This document shows, one piece after another, positions 1 to 8,764 of a stretch of 39,617 bases of DNA. This DNA comes from an uncultured Clostridium sp. Its GTDB lineage: Bacteria > Bacillota > Clostridia > TANB77 > CAG-508. Where the stretch lies: contig CAOKLQ010000015.1 in assembly GCA_948469315.1 (NCBI GenBank), forward strand, positions 1-39,617. The letters are read 5' to 3'. The notes under the pieces were generated by a model, which was not told where the DNA came from, searched no databases, and saw only the letters and a program-made list of their open reading frames with translations. Numbering within the stretch: position 1 is the first letter of the stretch; the number at the start of each line of letters is the position of its first letter. The translations under genes and the position numbers were made by a program.

Positions 1-783
1 AAATTAAAAGGAATAGATAATGTATATTTACCTTTAAAATATTTTATAGATAATACTTATGCTAATATAATTCATAATTTAGAAAGTAAATTTAATTTAT
101 TCATATATTTACCTATTATTATGAAAAATAATTATAATAATATTTTTGTAAACAAGATTGAAAATATAATAAAGACCTTTAATATAAAAGGTTTCGTTAT
201 TTCAAATATTTCTGGATTATATTTAATTAATGACTTAAAAACTAAATTTAAACAAGACTTTAGTTTTGTAGGAAATTATAGTTTAAATGTTTATAATTGC
301 AATACTGCAAATAATTTATTAAATTTAGGATTAAATTTAGTTACCTTTTCTCCTGAATTAGATTTATCTGGCATATTACAATTATGTGACTCTGTATGCA
401 ATTCGGAAATTATTGTTTATGGAAATACTCCTATTATGAATATGAATTATTGCTTGTTTGAGAATACTAATTCTTGTAATACAGGTTGTATGCATAACGG
501 GTCGATGCAATCGACCCCTACACCATGTAATAATAAATTCTTCTTGAAAGATAGAATGAATTTTAATTTTAGGATTATTTCAGATAATATTGATACTACA
601 ACTACCATCTATAATAGTAAAATAACATCTATTTTGCCAAAAGATTTTAATGTATCTTCTTTTAGAATTGATATCTTAGATGAAAATATTGATGATATAA
701 ATAATATTGTTTCTATTGTAAAATTAGGTAATAAATTAGATGGAAAAAACTATACTAATGGGAATTTAAACAGAGAAATATAA
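1..783 (+). CDS. Peptidase U32 family protein, C-terminal part (5' end outside window)
   Basis: The frame is open from base 1 to the TAA at 781-783, so the gene starts upstream and about 260 residues are visible. The visible part matches the C-terminal region of U32 peptidase-like proteins: a VISNISGLYLI strand, NYSLNVYNCNTAN, then TFSPELDLSGI, VYGNTPIM and a late LKDR motif. In the family these follow a radical-SAM-unrelated barrel; members include collagenase-like proteases and tRNA/ubiquinone hydroxylation proteins, so the substrate cannot be told from this part. The U32 cysteine signature lies upstream and is not visible. Residues coded by about 484-530 (TGCMHNGSMQSTPTPCN) come from a short palindromic repeat inserted in frame. 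Confidence 0.8.
   Translation, partial: KLKGIDNVYLPLKYFIDNTYANIIHNLESKFNLFIYLPIIMKNNYNNIFVNKIENIIKTFNIKGFVISNISGLYLINDLKTKFKQDFSFVGNYSLNVYNCNTANNLLNLGLNLVTFSPELDLSGILQLCDSVCNSEIIVYGNTPIMNMNYCLFENTNSCNTGCMHNGSMQSTPTPCNNKFFLKDRMNFNFRIISDNIDTTTTIYNSKITSILPKDFNVSSFRIDILDENIDDINNIVSIVKLGNKLDGKNYTNGNLNREI
499..524 (+). repeat. Short palindromic repeat, family R, copy 1, inside a coding sequence
   Basis: GGGTCGAT (499-506) pairs with ATCGACCC (510-517) across a three-base loop and is followed by CTACACC. The same GGGTCG...CGACCCCTACA pattern recurs at 28201 and 29302 and in decayed form at 6630 and 9061. Here it lies within the U32 gene and keeps the frame open. Confidence 0.75.
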
Positions 784-843
784 AATTTCTTATCTTTGTT
801 AAGTAACTATTTGAATTTAAATATATCATCTTAAGATTGAATT

Positions 844-895
844 AAAGAAGCAAAAGAAGTCTCTAAACAGAAAGCCCTTTGCTTCTTTATTATTC
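844..895. terminator. Bidirectional rho-independent terminator
   Basis: AAAGAAGCAAA (844-854) pairs with TTTGCTTCTTT (878-888), followed by a T-rich stretch on the plus strand and preceded by A-rich sequence. It sits between the converging U32 and GH3 genes and can serve both. Confidence 0.65.
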
Positions 896-955
896 TTTGT
901 TTTGTAATCCATACCATAATATTAACATTATTTCATTGATATTTATTTTATTAAA

Positions 956-3187
956 TTAATTTTTACCATACAAAAATTTCTCTTCTAAAACATCTTCCGA
1001 ATTTCCACCTACAAAAACTTTAAATTCTCCTTCTTCTGCTATATATTCTAAATTATAATTATAAAATTTAAGCATTTCTATATCTATTTTAAATTCTATT
1101 GTTTTTGTTTCATTTGCTTTAAAATGCACTTTTTGAAATGCTTTTAGTTCTTTTATAGGTCTTACCACATTTCCAAATAAATCTTGTATATATAGCTGTA
1201 TTACTTCTTCTCCTTCATAATTACTTTGATTTTCTACTTCTAAAGTTACAGTAATTGTATCATTTTGATTTATCTTGTTTTTATCTAATTTTAAATTTTT
1301 ATATTTAAAATTACAATATGATAGACCATAGCCAAATGGATATAAACTTTTAGTTGGTATATCTTGATATCTTGATAAATATCTAAAATTATAAGTATGT
1401 GGTCTTCCTGTACTATATTCATTATAATATATTGGACATTGTCCTGAGTCTTGAGGAAAGCTCATTACTAGTTTTCCAGATGGATTGCTTTTTCCAAATA
1501 TTGTATCTATAATTGCTTCTGCTCCCATTGTTCCTGGCATCCATACATCTAAAATAGCATCTACTTTATTTTGTATATCTCCAATAGATAAAGGTCTTCC
1601 ATTAAATAATATCATTACTATAGGTTTATTTAATTTTTCAAGTTCATTAATTAAATCTTTTTGGATACTTGGCAAATCTATGTTAGAACGTGAACACGCC
1701 TCTCCACTTTGCAAATAATGTTCTCCCACTGCAAGTAATATTATGTCAGATTTTTTTGATACATCTACTGCTTCTTTTATTAATTTTTCTTTTTGTTGTT
1801 TTTCATTTTCTAAAATCGGAAGTTTTTCTTTTCCCCATGCTTCTAATATTGAATTAATTTGACTTTTTTCTAAAACTTCACTCCCCTTTGCATATAATAA
1901 ATTTTCTTTAGGTAATGTTTTTTCCATAATATCTTTAATTGTTTTATTTTGCTCATTAGTAGAATATATAGTCCATGAACCTGTTATTTCTTTATTATCT
2001 GCATATGGTCCAATTAAAGCTATTTTTTTATTTTTATCTAGTGGTAAAATGTTATTCTTATTTTTTAATAATACAAATGTTTCTTGTGTTAGCTCTTTTG
2101 CCTTTTCTAAATTTTGACTACACATTATATATCTACTTTCTTTTTCGTAACTTATGTTTCCATATGGATTTTCAAATAGTCCTAACTTATTTTTTAAGTT
2201 TAATACTCTAAATACACTTTCATTAACTTTTTGTTCAACTTGTTTATCTTCTAAGCATAAATCTTTAAGATTATTTACATATGCTCTAGACATCATATCT
2301 ATATCGACCCCAGCCATAATTGCCTTTAAAGTTGCTTCTTTCATATCCTTTACAGCACCATGTTTTATAGTCTCTTCTATTGCTCCATAATCTGATATTA
2401 CAACACCTTCAAATTTTAACTGCTTTCTTAATATATCATTTAATAATGTTTTATTTATAGTAGCAGGAAGTCCATTTAAAATATTAAATGATGTCATTAC
2501 CATTTCACAATTACTATCAATTGCGGCTCTATATGCTGGTAAATAATTTTGCAAAAATTCTCTTTTTGAAATATCAACAGTATTATATTCTCTACCACTT
2601 TCTACTGCACCATATGCTGCAAAATGTTTTACACATGCAGCCAAATTTCCTTCTTTTGAAATATCATCTTTTTGATATTCTTCTACTACTGCTTTTGCAT
2701 ATAATTTACCTAAATAAACATCTTCTCCTCCTGCTGATTCCATAACTCTTCCCCATCTTGCATCTCTTACTAAATCTACCATTGGAGAAAAATTAACATT
2801 AATTCCTGATAAATTTGCTTCTTTTGCAGATATTTTAGCACATTTTCTTAAAACTTTAGTATTCCAAGAGCAACCTTGTGCAATAGGAATTGGAAACACT
2901 AATTTAAAACCATTTATAACATCTGCCATAAATAATAGTGGGATTTTTAATCTATTTTTAGAAAGATATTTTTCTTGTATTTTTCTTATATTTTCTGCCC
3001 CTGCAACATTTAATAGAGAACCTACATTATATAGCATTTGCTCACTTATTCCTAAGTCACTTAATGGTCCTGTTGTAATATCATTTCCCTCATCTAAAAA
3101 ATTACTTCCTATTACTTGAACAAGTTGACCTACCTTTTCATCTAAAGTCATTTTATTTAACAATTCTTCTAACTCTACTTTATTCAT
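956..3187 (-). CDS. bglX: Glycoside hydrolase family 3 beta-glucosidase
   Basis: A 743-residue GH3 enzyme that removes terminal beta-glucose or related sugars from oligosaccharides. The (beta/alpha)8 domain (about 1-330) holds KHFAAYG near residue 197 and GVVISDYGAI with the expected nucleophile Asp266. The alpha/beta sandwich follows (SGEACSRSNIDLP, with a candidate acid/base Glu), then a C-terminal fibronectin-III-like domain (about 660-743). There is no signal peptide, so it is probably cytosolic and acts on imported sugars. Its ATG overlaps the stop of the upstream GH144-type gene (TATGAATAA), which indicates translational coupling and a shared pathway. Exact sugar specificity cannot be read from the sequence. 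Confidence 0.92.
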   Translation of the reverse strand: MNKVELEELLNKMTLDEKVGQLVQVIGSNFLDEGNDITTGPLSDLGISEQMLYNVGSLLNVAGAENIRKIQEKYLSKNRLKIPLLFMADVINGFKLVFPIPIAQGCSWNTKVLRKCAKISAKEANLSGINVNFSPMVDLVRDARWGRVMESAGGEDVYLGKLYAKAVVEEYQKDDISKEGNLAACVKHFAAYGAVESGREYNTVDISKREFLQNYLPAYRAAIDSNCEMVMTSFNILNGLPATINKTLLNDILRKQLKFEGVVISDYGAIEETIKHGAVKDMKEATLKAIMAGVDIDMMSRAYVNNLKDLCLEDKQVEQKVNESVFRVLNLKNKLGLFENPYGNISYEKESRYIMCSQNLEKAKELTQETFVLLKNKNNILPLDKNKKIALIGPYADNKEITGSWTIYSTNEQNKTIKDIMEKTLPKENLLYAKGSEVLEKSQINSILEAWGKEKLPILENEKQQKEKLIKEAVDVSKKSDIILLAVGEHYLQSGEACSRSNIDLPSIQKDLINELEKLNKPIVMILFNGRPLSIGDIQNKVDAILDVWMPGTMGAEAIIDTIFGKSNPSGKLVMSFPQDSGQCPIYYNEYSTGRPHTYNFRYLSRYQDIPTKSLYPFGYGLSYCNFKYKNLKLDKNKINQNDTITVTLEVENQSNYEGEEVIQLYIQDLFGNVVRPIKELKAFQKVHFKANETKTIEFKIDIEMLKFYNYNLEYIAEEGEFKVFVGGNSEDVLEEKFLYGKN

Positions 3188-4423
3188 AAACTTTCTCCTT
3201 ATTAACTTTATTTTCGTTAATTTGTAAAATCTCTAAACCTTTTTTTACATATTCATTTTTCATAAAATATCTCCAAATTAATCCTGTAAAATAGTTTTCA
3301 ATCATAAGAATTGTTATTCCTTTATCTATTCCAATTACTTCTTTGGAATACCACTGTCCATTTTCTAAATTATATCCATCTAAAAATCCATATTTGCCCC
3401 ATAATTTTGGAAAGTTATTATAATAATTTTCTAATGCTTTTATACATATTTGCGGTTCAAAAACAATTGAACCTGCTGCTCCACATGGTGTTACAGTTCC
3501 ATCATTTTCAATATTTAAATCTATATCACAAGGTTTTGCACCAAATCCGCATATATCCTTTTGGTCCTACACATGCAGTTAGTCCCCAAGAATCTTCTCC
3601 ATATGTTTTAAATTTATCTTTATTATCTATACAATATTTTCTATTTGCAAGAGTTGCCCTTTTAGAGTTTTCAAACCAATCTATTCCGATTTTTGTCTTT
3701 TCTATTTCTAAAATCAATCCATGCATGTGAAAATTGATATGTAAATAGTGTTCCACAATATGTATATACAATATCTTTTATATCTCCATATGATTTTGTG
3801 TTTTTTTCAAAATCATCATAAATACTTTTATTTACTGGAAAACTTGGAGAGGCTACTGCTAAAACATACATCATAAGTTGTTCTGCATATTTGTCCCATT
3901 GTCCCCAAAAACCCTTTTCAGGCTTATATCCCATATAAAATTGATTAGTTTGTTTATTTCTATACCATTCCCAATTTACTTTTTCATATAACGCCTTCGC
4001 TTTTTTTCTTACTTCACCTCCAAAATATTCACCTGCTGTTATTGCTCCACATATTAATATTGCTGTATCGATGACCGATATTTCTGAATTCCACTGTCTT
4101 TTTCCTGTATTCATATCTACAAAATGATAATAAAATCCATTTTTTTCTTCTACATTATTTAAGAATGTATCTAATGTTTTACTTGCTCTAAAATATGCTT
4201 TTTTATAATTTATCCATTTTCGATTTACTCCAATTACTAATGCTGCAAGACCATATCCAACAGATGCAATACTTGCAACATTATCTGAATATACTGTTTT
4301 ATCTTTTATTAATCCATATCCTTTACTTTTTAAATCTAAATTTGCCTCCTTTATAAAAAAATTATAGCTTTTTGTTAATTCTTTAATGAGTAATTTATCT
4401 CCATACTTCTTAAATATCCTCAA
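3180..4423 (-). CDS. Glucoamylase-like / GH144-type protein, read through two +1 shifts at CGG
   Basis: In plain triplets this gene breaks into three frames, but two +1 shifts give one protein of about 414 residues resembling the putative glucoamylase family (PF10091, which includes GH144 beta-1,2-glucanases). Family-typical pieces run continuously across both joints: SHAWIDF, then NGIDWFENS with TLANRKYCID, then GPKGYMGFGAKP, DGTVTPCGAAGS and a C-terminal WGKYGFLDGYN. Both joints are a CGG codon followed by A (3688-3686 and 3549-3547) where skipping the C gives GGA. The start is probably TTG at 4423, six bases after GAGGTG; a GTG at 4432 would lie inside that ribosome binding site. The stop overlaps the GH3 start. 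Together they may degrade beta-1,2-glucan-type oligosaccharides (inference). Confidence 0.75.
3547..3549 (-). other. +1 recoding site (ATG CGG ATT read as ATG, GGA)
   Basis: Zero frame reads GGA TAT ATG CGG ATT TGG and stops eight codons after ATG, at TGA. Skipping the C gives GYM-GFGAKPCD and opens the frame to the proper end of the gene. It is the second CGG site in this gene. Confidence 0.8.
3686..3688 (-). other. +1 recoding site (AAT CGG AAT read as AAT, GGA)
   Basis: Zero frame reads AAA AAT CGG AAT AGA TTG GTT TGA and ends. Skipping the C gives KN-GIDWFENSKRATLANR, which is the expected family sequence. The flank AATCGGAATAG is identical to the site in alr at 24686-24688. Confidence 0.85.
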
Positions 4424-4524
4424 TATGCTCACCTCTTATATTTATGCTATCATATTTAATTTCTATTTTCTATGTAAATTTATTCCAATTATTAATATTC
4501 TAATTAAATTTTTATAAAAATTAC

Positions 4525-4553
4525 TAGACAAATCTTTTATATTTGTGTATTAT
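4525..4553 (+). promoter_or_regulatory. Sigma-A type promoter of the 4585 gene
   Basis: TAGACA (4525-4530), 17-base spacer, TATTAT (4548-4553), about 30 bases before the start codon. Confidence 0.55.
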
Positions 4554-4584
4554 AATAACATATTAATTTATATGGAGGTTACAT

Positions 4585-4974
4585 ATGATAAAGAAAACTT
4601 TTTTAATAATTCTAATTTTTACAATTATTTGTAGTTTAAATTTTGCTGTTTTTGCAGTAAATGATATTAATATGAATTTAAATACTTCGAACTCTACAAG
4701 AAATTCAACAAACAATTCAGCAAGAAATACTACTAATAATCAAGTAAACAATAATATTAATACTTCAGATGATGAATATACTAATACTTCATCAGATATG
4801 CAAGAAAATAATTCCATGTCAAGTACCTCTAATTCATCTGCAACAGTAAGTAGTATTACAAATACTTCTGAATCAGGATTAGATTTAACAAATATTTTAA
4901 GTATTATTTTAGTAGTAGTTGGAATTTTATTAGTATTATTAAGTATAGCAATTTTAATTCGTTTAAAAAGTTAA
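4585..4974 (+). CDS. Small secreted Asn/Ser/Thr-rich protein with C-terminal membrane anchor
   Basis: 129 residues. An N-terminal signal peptide (KK followed by a hydrophobic run, cleavage probably after VFA near residue 24) is followed by a low-complexity stretch rich in Asn, Ser and Thr (about 25-95), a hydrophobic helix (about 103-124) and a short basic tail, so the middle part should face outside. TATGGAGGTTACAT gives a strong ribosome binding site. A hairpin terminator follows directly. No family is recognised. The next gene has the same design (signal, extended linker, membrane helix), suggesting the two proteins are related in role although not in sequence. Confidence 0.75.
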   Translation: MIKKTFLIILIFTIICSLNFAVFAVNDINMNLNTSNSTRNSTNNSARNTTNNQVNNNINTSDDEYTNTSSDMQENNSMSSTSNSSATVSSITNTSESGLDLTNILSIILVVVGILLVLLSIAILIRLKS

Positions 4975-4982
4975 TTTTAAAT

Positions 4983-5018
4983 AAAAAGAGAAAATTCAAA
5001 TTTTCTCTTTTTATTTTG
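4983..5018 (+). terminator. Rho-independent terminator
   Basis: AAAAAGAGAAAAT and ATTTTCTCTTTTT form a perfect stem directly after the stop codon, followed by TATTTT. Confidence 0.75.
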
Positions 5019-5121
5019 TAGCCATTTATTACCTTTTTTCTAATCGCATATTTTTAATATTATTTCTAATAATAATATTGAAGTTTTTTAACTTTAATAA
5101 TTTATGGAGGTTTTATAAGTT

Positions 5122-5586
5122 ATGACTAAAAAATTTATAATAGCTATTATAATTATATTATGTGCAAGTTTTATTACTACTTATTCATTTGCAACAGATG
5201 AAATAAAAAATGGTGCAATGGAAGCTGCAAATACTGTTCGTAATGTTGTAGGAGATGCTGAAAATGGTATAGAAAATGTTGCAAAAGATGCAGCAGGTGC
5301 TATAAGAAAAGGAACTGGAGATATTGAAAATGCTGGCGAAAATATTACTGGAGATGTAAAAAATGGAGCAAATAATATTGAAAAAAATGCAGAAAATATA
5401 AGAAATAATATAACTACTAATAATGATGAAACAAATGATGGATATACTGCTACAAGAACAGCAACAGGTATGTTTGGAACAAATAACACAATGTGGACCT
5501 GGCTTATTTTAGCTATTGTTGCAGTAGCAATTATTGGACTTATTTGGTATTATGTTGCACAAAATAAATCACATGATGAATACTAA
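5122..5586 (+). CDS. Small secreted LEA-like repeat protein with C-terminal membrane anchor
   Basis: 154 residues. A signal peptide (about 1-24, ending SFA) is followed by about 70 residues of imperfect repeats of the type xxAxNxxxNVxxDAxNG, Ala/Asn/Asp/Lys-rich with 11-residue character (AANTVRNVVGDAENGIENV, then KDAAGAIRKGTGDIENAG). This resembles late-embryogenesis-abundant or apolipoprotein-like amphipathic helices. A membrane helix (about 127-147) and a short charged tail end it. The ribosome binding site is TATGGAGGTT. Function unknown; a surface or stress role is only a guess. Confidence 0.75.
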   Translation: MTKKFIIAIIIILCASFITTYSFATDEIKNGAMEAANTVRNVVGDAENGIENVAKDAAGAIRKGTGDIENAGENITGDVKNGANNIEKNAENIRNNITTNNDETNDGYTATRTATGMFGTNNTMWTWLILAIVAVAIIGLIWYYVAQNKSHDEY

Positions 5587-5589
5587 TTT

Positions 5590-5700
5590 AGATGTTAGAT
5601 ATTGGAAGTTAGAGGTTAGATAGGATTATATTTAACCTCTTCTTTTGACATTATTTATATAAGACTTTTCTTTCTGTAATATCATTTCTAACCTCTCTTA
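5590..5700. repeat. Intergenic inverted and direct repeats of a TTAGAGGTTAG motif
   Basis: GTTAGATATTGGAAG and GTTAGAGGTTAGATAGG are followed by two inverse copies, TTAACCTCTTC and TTCTAACCTCTC. They could fold into alternative hairpins between two plus-strand genes and may be a decayed mobile repeat. Confidence 0.4.
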
Positions 5701-5715
5701 TTTCTTTATTTTTTA

Positions 5716-5744
5716 TTGATGTTATTTTTTTATCATGATATAAT
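5716..5744 (+). promoter_or_regulatory. Sigma-A type promoter of smpB
   Basis: TTGATG (5716-5721), 17-base spacer, TATAAT (5739-5744), 31 bases before the smpB start. Confidence 0.65.
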
Positions 5745-5775
5745 AAAAAAATAAAAAATAAATGAGGTTACTATT

Positions 5776-6226
5776 ATGAATTTAAAATTGATTGCTAAAA
5801 ATCCTACTGCTAGACATAATTATGATATTAAAGATACTATTGAAGCTGGAATTGTTCTTTTTGGTACAGAAATTAAGTCCATTAGGCAATCCAAAGTTAA
5901 TTTAAAAGATACATATGCTATTATAAAAAATGGTGAATGTTTTGTTTATGGTATGCATATTAGTCCTTACGAACAAGGAAATATATTTAATAAAGATCCT
6001 TTAAGAACTAAAAAGTTACTTCTTTCTAAAAAAGAAATTTTAAAACTTTCTAATTTAATAAAACAACAAGGTCTTTGCTTAATTCCACTTAGTTTATATT
6101 TTAAAGGAAGTTTTGTTAAATTAGAGCTTGGTATAGGTAAAGGAAAAAAATTATATGATAAGCGTGAAGATATTGCAAAAAAAGATGCACAAATGAAAAT
6201 AAGAAAAGCAATGAAAGATCGGATAG
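5776..6226 (+). CDS. smpB: SsrA-binding protein SmpB, ending through a +1 shift at CGG
   Basis: SmpB carries tmRNA into ribosomes stalled without a usable codon. The body is typical: NPTARHNYDI, FGTEIKSIRQSKVNLKD, HISPYEQGN, DPLRTKKLLL and GKGKKLYDKREDIAKKDAQ. Read in plain triplets the frame runs on to a TGA at 6382-6384, adding a 53-residue hydrophobic tail that is foreign to SmpB and antisense to another gene. At codon 149 there is CGG followed by A; skipping the C gives GGA and then TAG at 6224-6226, a protein of 149 residues ending KAMKDG, the normal family length. The site lies in the loop of the terminator hairpin. The alternative end is 6384. Confidence 0.8.
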
Positions 6227-6250
6227 TTTCGCTCTTTCATTGCTTTTTTA
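6204..6250. terminator. Terminator of smpB and of the converging small gene
   Basis: AAAAGCAATGAAAGA (6204-6218) pairs perfectly with TCTTTCATTGCTTTT (6233-6247), then TT. The loop (6219-6232) contains the CGG site and the TAG that would end SmpB, so the last codons of smpB form the hairpin. Confidence 0.75.
6220..6222 (+). other. +1 recoding site (GAT CGG ATA read as GAT, GGA, TAG stop)
   Basis: The zero-frame codon CGG is followed by A. The +1 reading gives GGA then TAG. Unlike the other sites, the shift here terminates the protein at the normal SmpB length rather than opening a long frame. Confidence 0.7.
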
Positions 6251-6260
6251 TAATGGTATT

Positions 6261-6497
6261 TTACTGCACCTTTACAAAATATATACTGTTTTTAGTTTCT
6301 GCTTTAAAAACAGTATTTCCAACTTTCTCCACATTTATTACCAGTTCAGTTTCCAACTCTTTTTTAATTGATGATACTGAATGATCTGATAAATATTCTT
6401 GTACTGAATTTCCTACAACTGGAATTGTACTTGATATTGCCAAATACTCTGGCTTGTCCGAATTAGTCCCCCCATTATAAACAACTCTTTTTGCCAT
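6261..6497 (-). CDS. Small protein of unknown function
   Basis: 78 residues beginning MAKRVVYNGGTNSDKPEYL. There is no signal peptide or membrane helix. A strong AGGAGGT ribosome binding site lies seven bases before the ATG, so the gene is likely real. It converges on smpB; the zero-frame tail of smpB would overlap it antisense, whereas the shifted SmpB end would not. No family recognised. Confidence 0.65.
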   Translation of the reverse strand: MAKRVVYNGGTNSDKPEYLAISSTIPVVGNSVQEYLSDHSVSSIKKELETELVINVEKVGNTVFKAETKNSIYFVKVQ

Positions 6498-6629
6498 AAC
6501 ATTTTACCTCCTAAAAAATATTTTTTTGTTGGTGTGTTTAGTTGTATAAAGCACTTTTTAAATTACTCATATCTAAATTATACTACATTTTACATAATAT
6601 AGCAAATATTGTACTGTTTTTATGCATTA

Positions 6630-6654
6630 GAGTCAACTTAAGTCGACCCCTACA
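6630..6654 (+). repeat. Family R palindromic repeat, decayed copy
   Basis: GAGTCAACTTAAGTCGACCCCTACA read in three parts: a decayed left arm, then the conserved right half GTCGACCCC and the tail TACA seen in the other copies. Confidence 0.5.
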
Positions 6655-6692
6655 TATTCGATTTATTATTACCTTTAATCTTTCTAAATGTT

Positions 6693-6722
6693 AAAGGGAT
6701 TGTACAATATACAACCCCTTAA
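6693..6722 (-). terminator. Possible terminator after thrS
   Basis: AAAGGGATTGTA and TACAACCCCTT form an imperfect stem just past the thrS stop. The T-run on the minus strand is short, so the call is weak. Confidence 0.35.
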
Positions 6723-6724
6723 TT

Positions 6725-8650
6725 TTATTTTATTTTATTTTCTATTTCATCTTTTATTTTCAAAATAAACTCATCAACATTCATTTGTCCTAAATCCCCA
6801 TCTTTTCTTGAACGTATTGCAAGCTTTCCTTCCTCTTGTTCTTTTGCTCCTATTACTACCATATATGGTACTTTTTCAAGTTGTGCTTCACGTATTTTGT
6901 ATCCTATTTTTTCGTTTCTGTCATCTAATGTGACCCTTATACCTACTTTTATTAATTTTTGCATTAACTTATTTGCATATTCTTTTTGATTATCTGTAAT
7001 CGGCATTATCTTTACTTGTATTGGTGCAAGCCATAGTGGAAATGCTCCTTTTGTTTCTTCTATTAGGAAACATATAAATCTATCTAATGTTCCTAAAATT
7101 GCTCTATGAATTACTACTGGTCTATGTTTCTCCCCATCTTCGCCTATATATTCAAGTTCAAATTTCTCTGGTAATAAAAAGTCTAATTGACATGTTGATA
7201 CTGTTACATCATGTCCTACTGCAGATTTTAGTTGTACATCTAGTTTTGGTCCATAAAATGCTGCTTCTCCTTGAGCTTCATAAAAATCTACTCCTAGCTC
7301 AGTTAATATTTCTCTTAACTGATTTTCTGCCATTTCCCACATTTTATCATCATCAAAATATTTTTCTTTATCATTTTTGTCTCTTAGAGATAATCTAAAT
7401 TCATAATCTTCAAAGCCAAAATCTTTATATACTTCTAATATTAATTTTACTACTTTTCCAAATTCTTCTTTTATTTGATCTGGTCTTACAAATAAATGTG
7501 CATCATTCATACACATTGCACGAACTCTTTCTAATCCACAAACACTTCCACTGTTTTCAAACCTAAAGTCATGTGCAAGTTCTCCTATTCTTATTGGCAA
7601 ATCTCTATATGAGTGCATTTTACTACTATAAATTAACATATGATGTGGACAATTCATAGGTCTTAATACCATTTCTTCATTATCCATTTTCATTCTAGGA
7701 AACATATCTTCACTATAATGATCCCAATGTCCTGAAACTCTATATAGTTCTGTATTTGCTAAGGACGGCGTATATACATGACTATATCCCATTTCTAATT
7801 CTTTATCTTGAATGTATCTTTCTAATATTCTTCTTATTGTTGCTCCATTTGGCAAATACATTGGAAGTCCTGAGCCTACTAGTTTGTGTGTCATAAATAG
7901 TTCTAAGTCTTTTCCTAATTTTCTGTGGTCTCTTTGTTTTATTTCTTCTAAATACTCTAAGTATTCTTCTACTTGACTTGCCTTTGGGAATGATATTGCA
8001 TATATTCTTTGTAGCATTTTGTTTTTCTCATCACCTCTCCAATATGCTCCTGATGATGATAATATTTTTACTGCTTTTACTTTTCCTGTACTCATTAAGT
8101 GTGGCCCTGCACATAGGTCTGTAAAGTCTCCTTGTTTGTAAAAGCTTATTTCTTCTCCATCTTTTAATTCATTTATTAATTCTTGTTTGTATTCTTGTCC
8201 TTCCATTAGTTTTAAAGCTTCTTGTTTTGGCAAAGAAAATTTTTCTATTTGAATATCTTCTTTTATTATTTTTCTCATTTCTTGCTGAATTTTTTCTTTA
8301 TCTTCATCAGTAAATGGTTTTTCTACATCAAAGTCATAATAAAATCCTTCGTCTATTGCTGGTCCAATTGCAAATTTTACGTTTGGAAATAACCTTTTTA
8401 CTGCTTGTGCCATTATATGTGATGTTGTATGCCAGTAAGCTTGTTTTCCTTCCCCACTGCTTTCAAATGTTTCTATATTTAAATTACAATCTTCGTTTAA
8501 TTCATATCTTAAATCTTGCACTTTTCCATTTACAGTTCCACATGTTGCTTGTCTTGCTAGCCCTTCACTTATTTTTTGTGCTATTTCATATATACTTGTC
8601 CCTTTTTCAACCTCTAAAATTGAATTGTCTTTTAATGTTATTTTTATCAT
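6725..8650 (-). CDS. thrS: Threonyl-tRNA synthetase
   Basis: 641 residues with the full bacterial domain order: TGS (1-60), the editing/second-additional domain with HTTSHIMAQA and the CAGPHL zinc-type motif, the class II catalytic core (RPMNCPHHMLIY, FRFENSGSVCGLERVRAM, VIHRAILGTLDR) and the C-terminal anticodon-binding domain (LAPIQVKIMPI onward). It charges tRNA-Thr. The start is fixed by AGGAGG. The gene stands alone behind a T-box leader with an ACU specifier, so its expression should rise when tRNA-Thr is uncharged. No in-frame CGG codon occurs in it. Confidence 0.97.
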   Translation of the reverse strand: MIKITLKDNSILEVEKGTSIYEIAQKISEGLARQATCGTVNGKVQDLRYELNEDCNLNIETFESSGEGKQAYWHTTSHIMAQAVKRLFPNVKFAIGPAIDEGFYYDFDVEKPFTDEDKEKIQQEMRKIIKEDIQIEKFSLPKQEALKLMEGQEYKQELINELKDGEEISFYKQGDFTDLCAGPHLMSTGKVKAVKILSSSGAYWRGDEKNKMLQRIYAISFPKASQVEEYLEYLEEIKQRDHRKLGKDLELFMTHKLVGSGLPMYLPNGATIRRILERYIQDKELEMGYSHVYTPSLANTELYRVSGHWDHYSEDMFPRMKMDNEEMVLRPMNCPHHMLIYSSKMHSYRDLPIRIGELAHDFRFENSGSVCGLERVRAMCMNDAHLFVRPDQIKEEFGKVVKLILEVYKDFGFEDYEFRLSLRDKNDKEKYFDDDKMWEMAENQLREILTELGVDFYEAQGEAAFYGPKLDVQLKSAVGHDVTVSTCQLDFLLPEKFELEYIGEDGEKHRPVVIHRAILGTLDRFICFLIEETKGAFPLWLAPIQVKIMPITDNQKEYANKLMQKLIKVGIRVTLDDRNEKIGYKIREAQLEKVPYMVVIGAKEQEEGKLAIRSRKDGDLGQMNVDEFILKIKDEIENKIK

Positions 8651-8764
8651 TATAATTCCTCCTTTTTTCTAATGTCAAGGAACACATCTTAATAAAAGTA
8701 TTTTTTTGAGGCACAAAATATGTTTCGTTCCCCCCTTATGTTTAATAGATCTGTCTGACATTAT

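Noticed and set aside
6227..6384. A 53-residue C-terminal extension of SmpB
   Set aside because: It is hydrophobic, unlike any SmpB tail, runs through a terminator hairpin and is antisense to a gene with a strong ribosome binding site; the +1 reading ends at the usual length.
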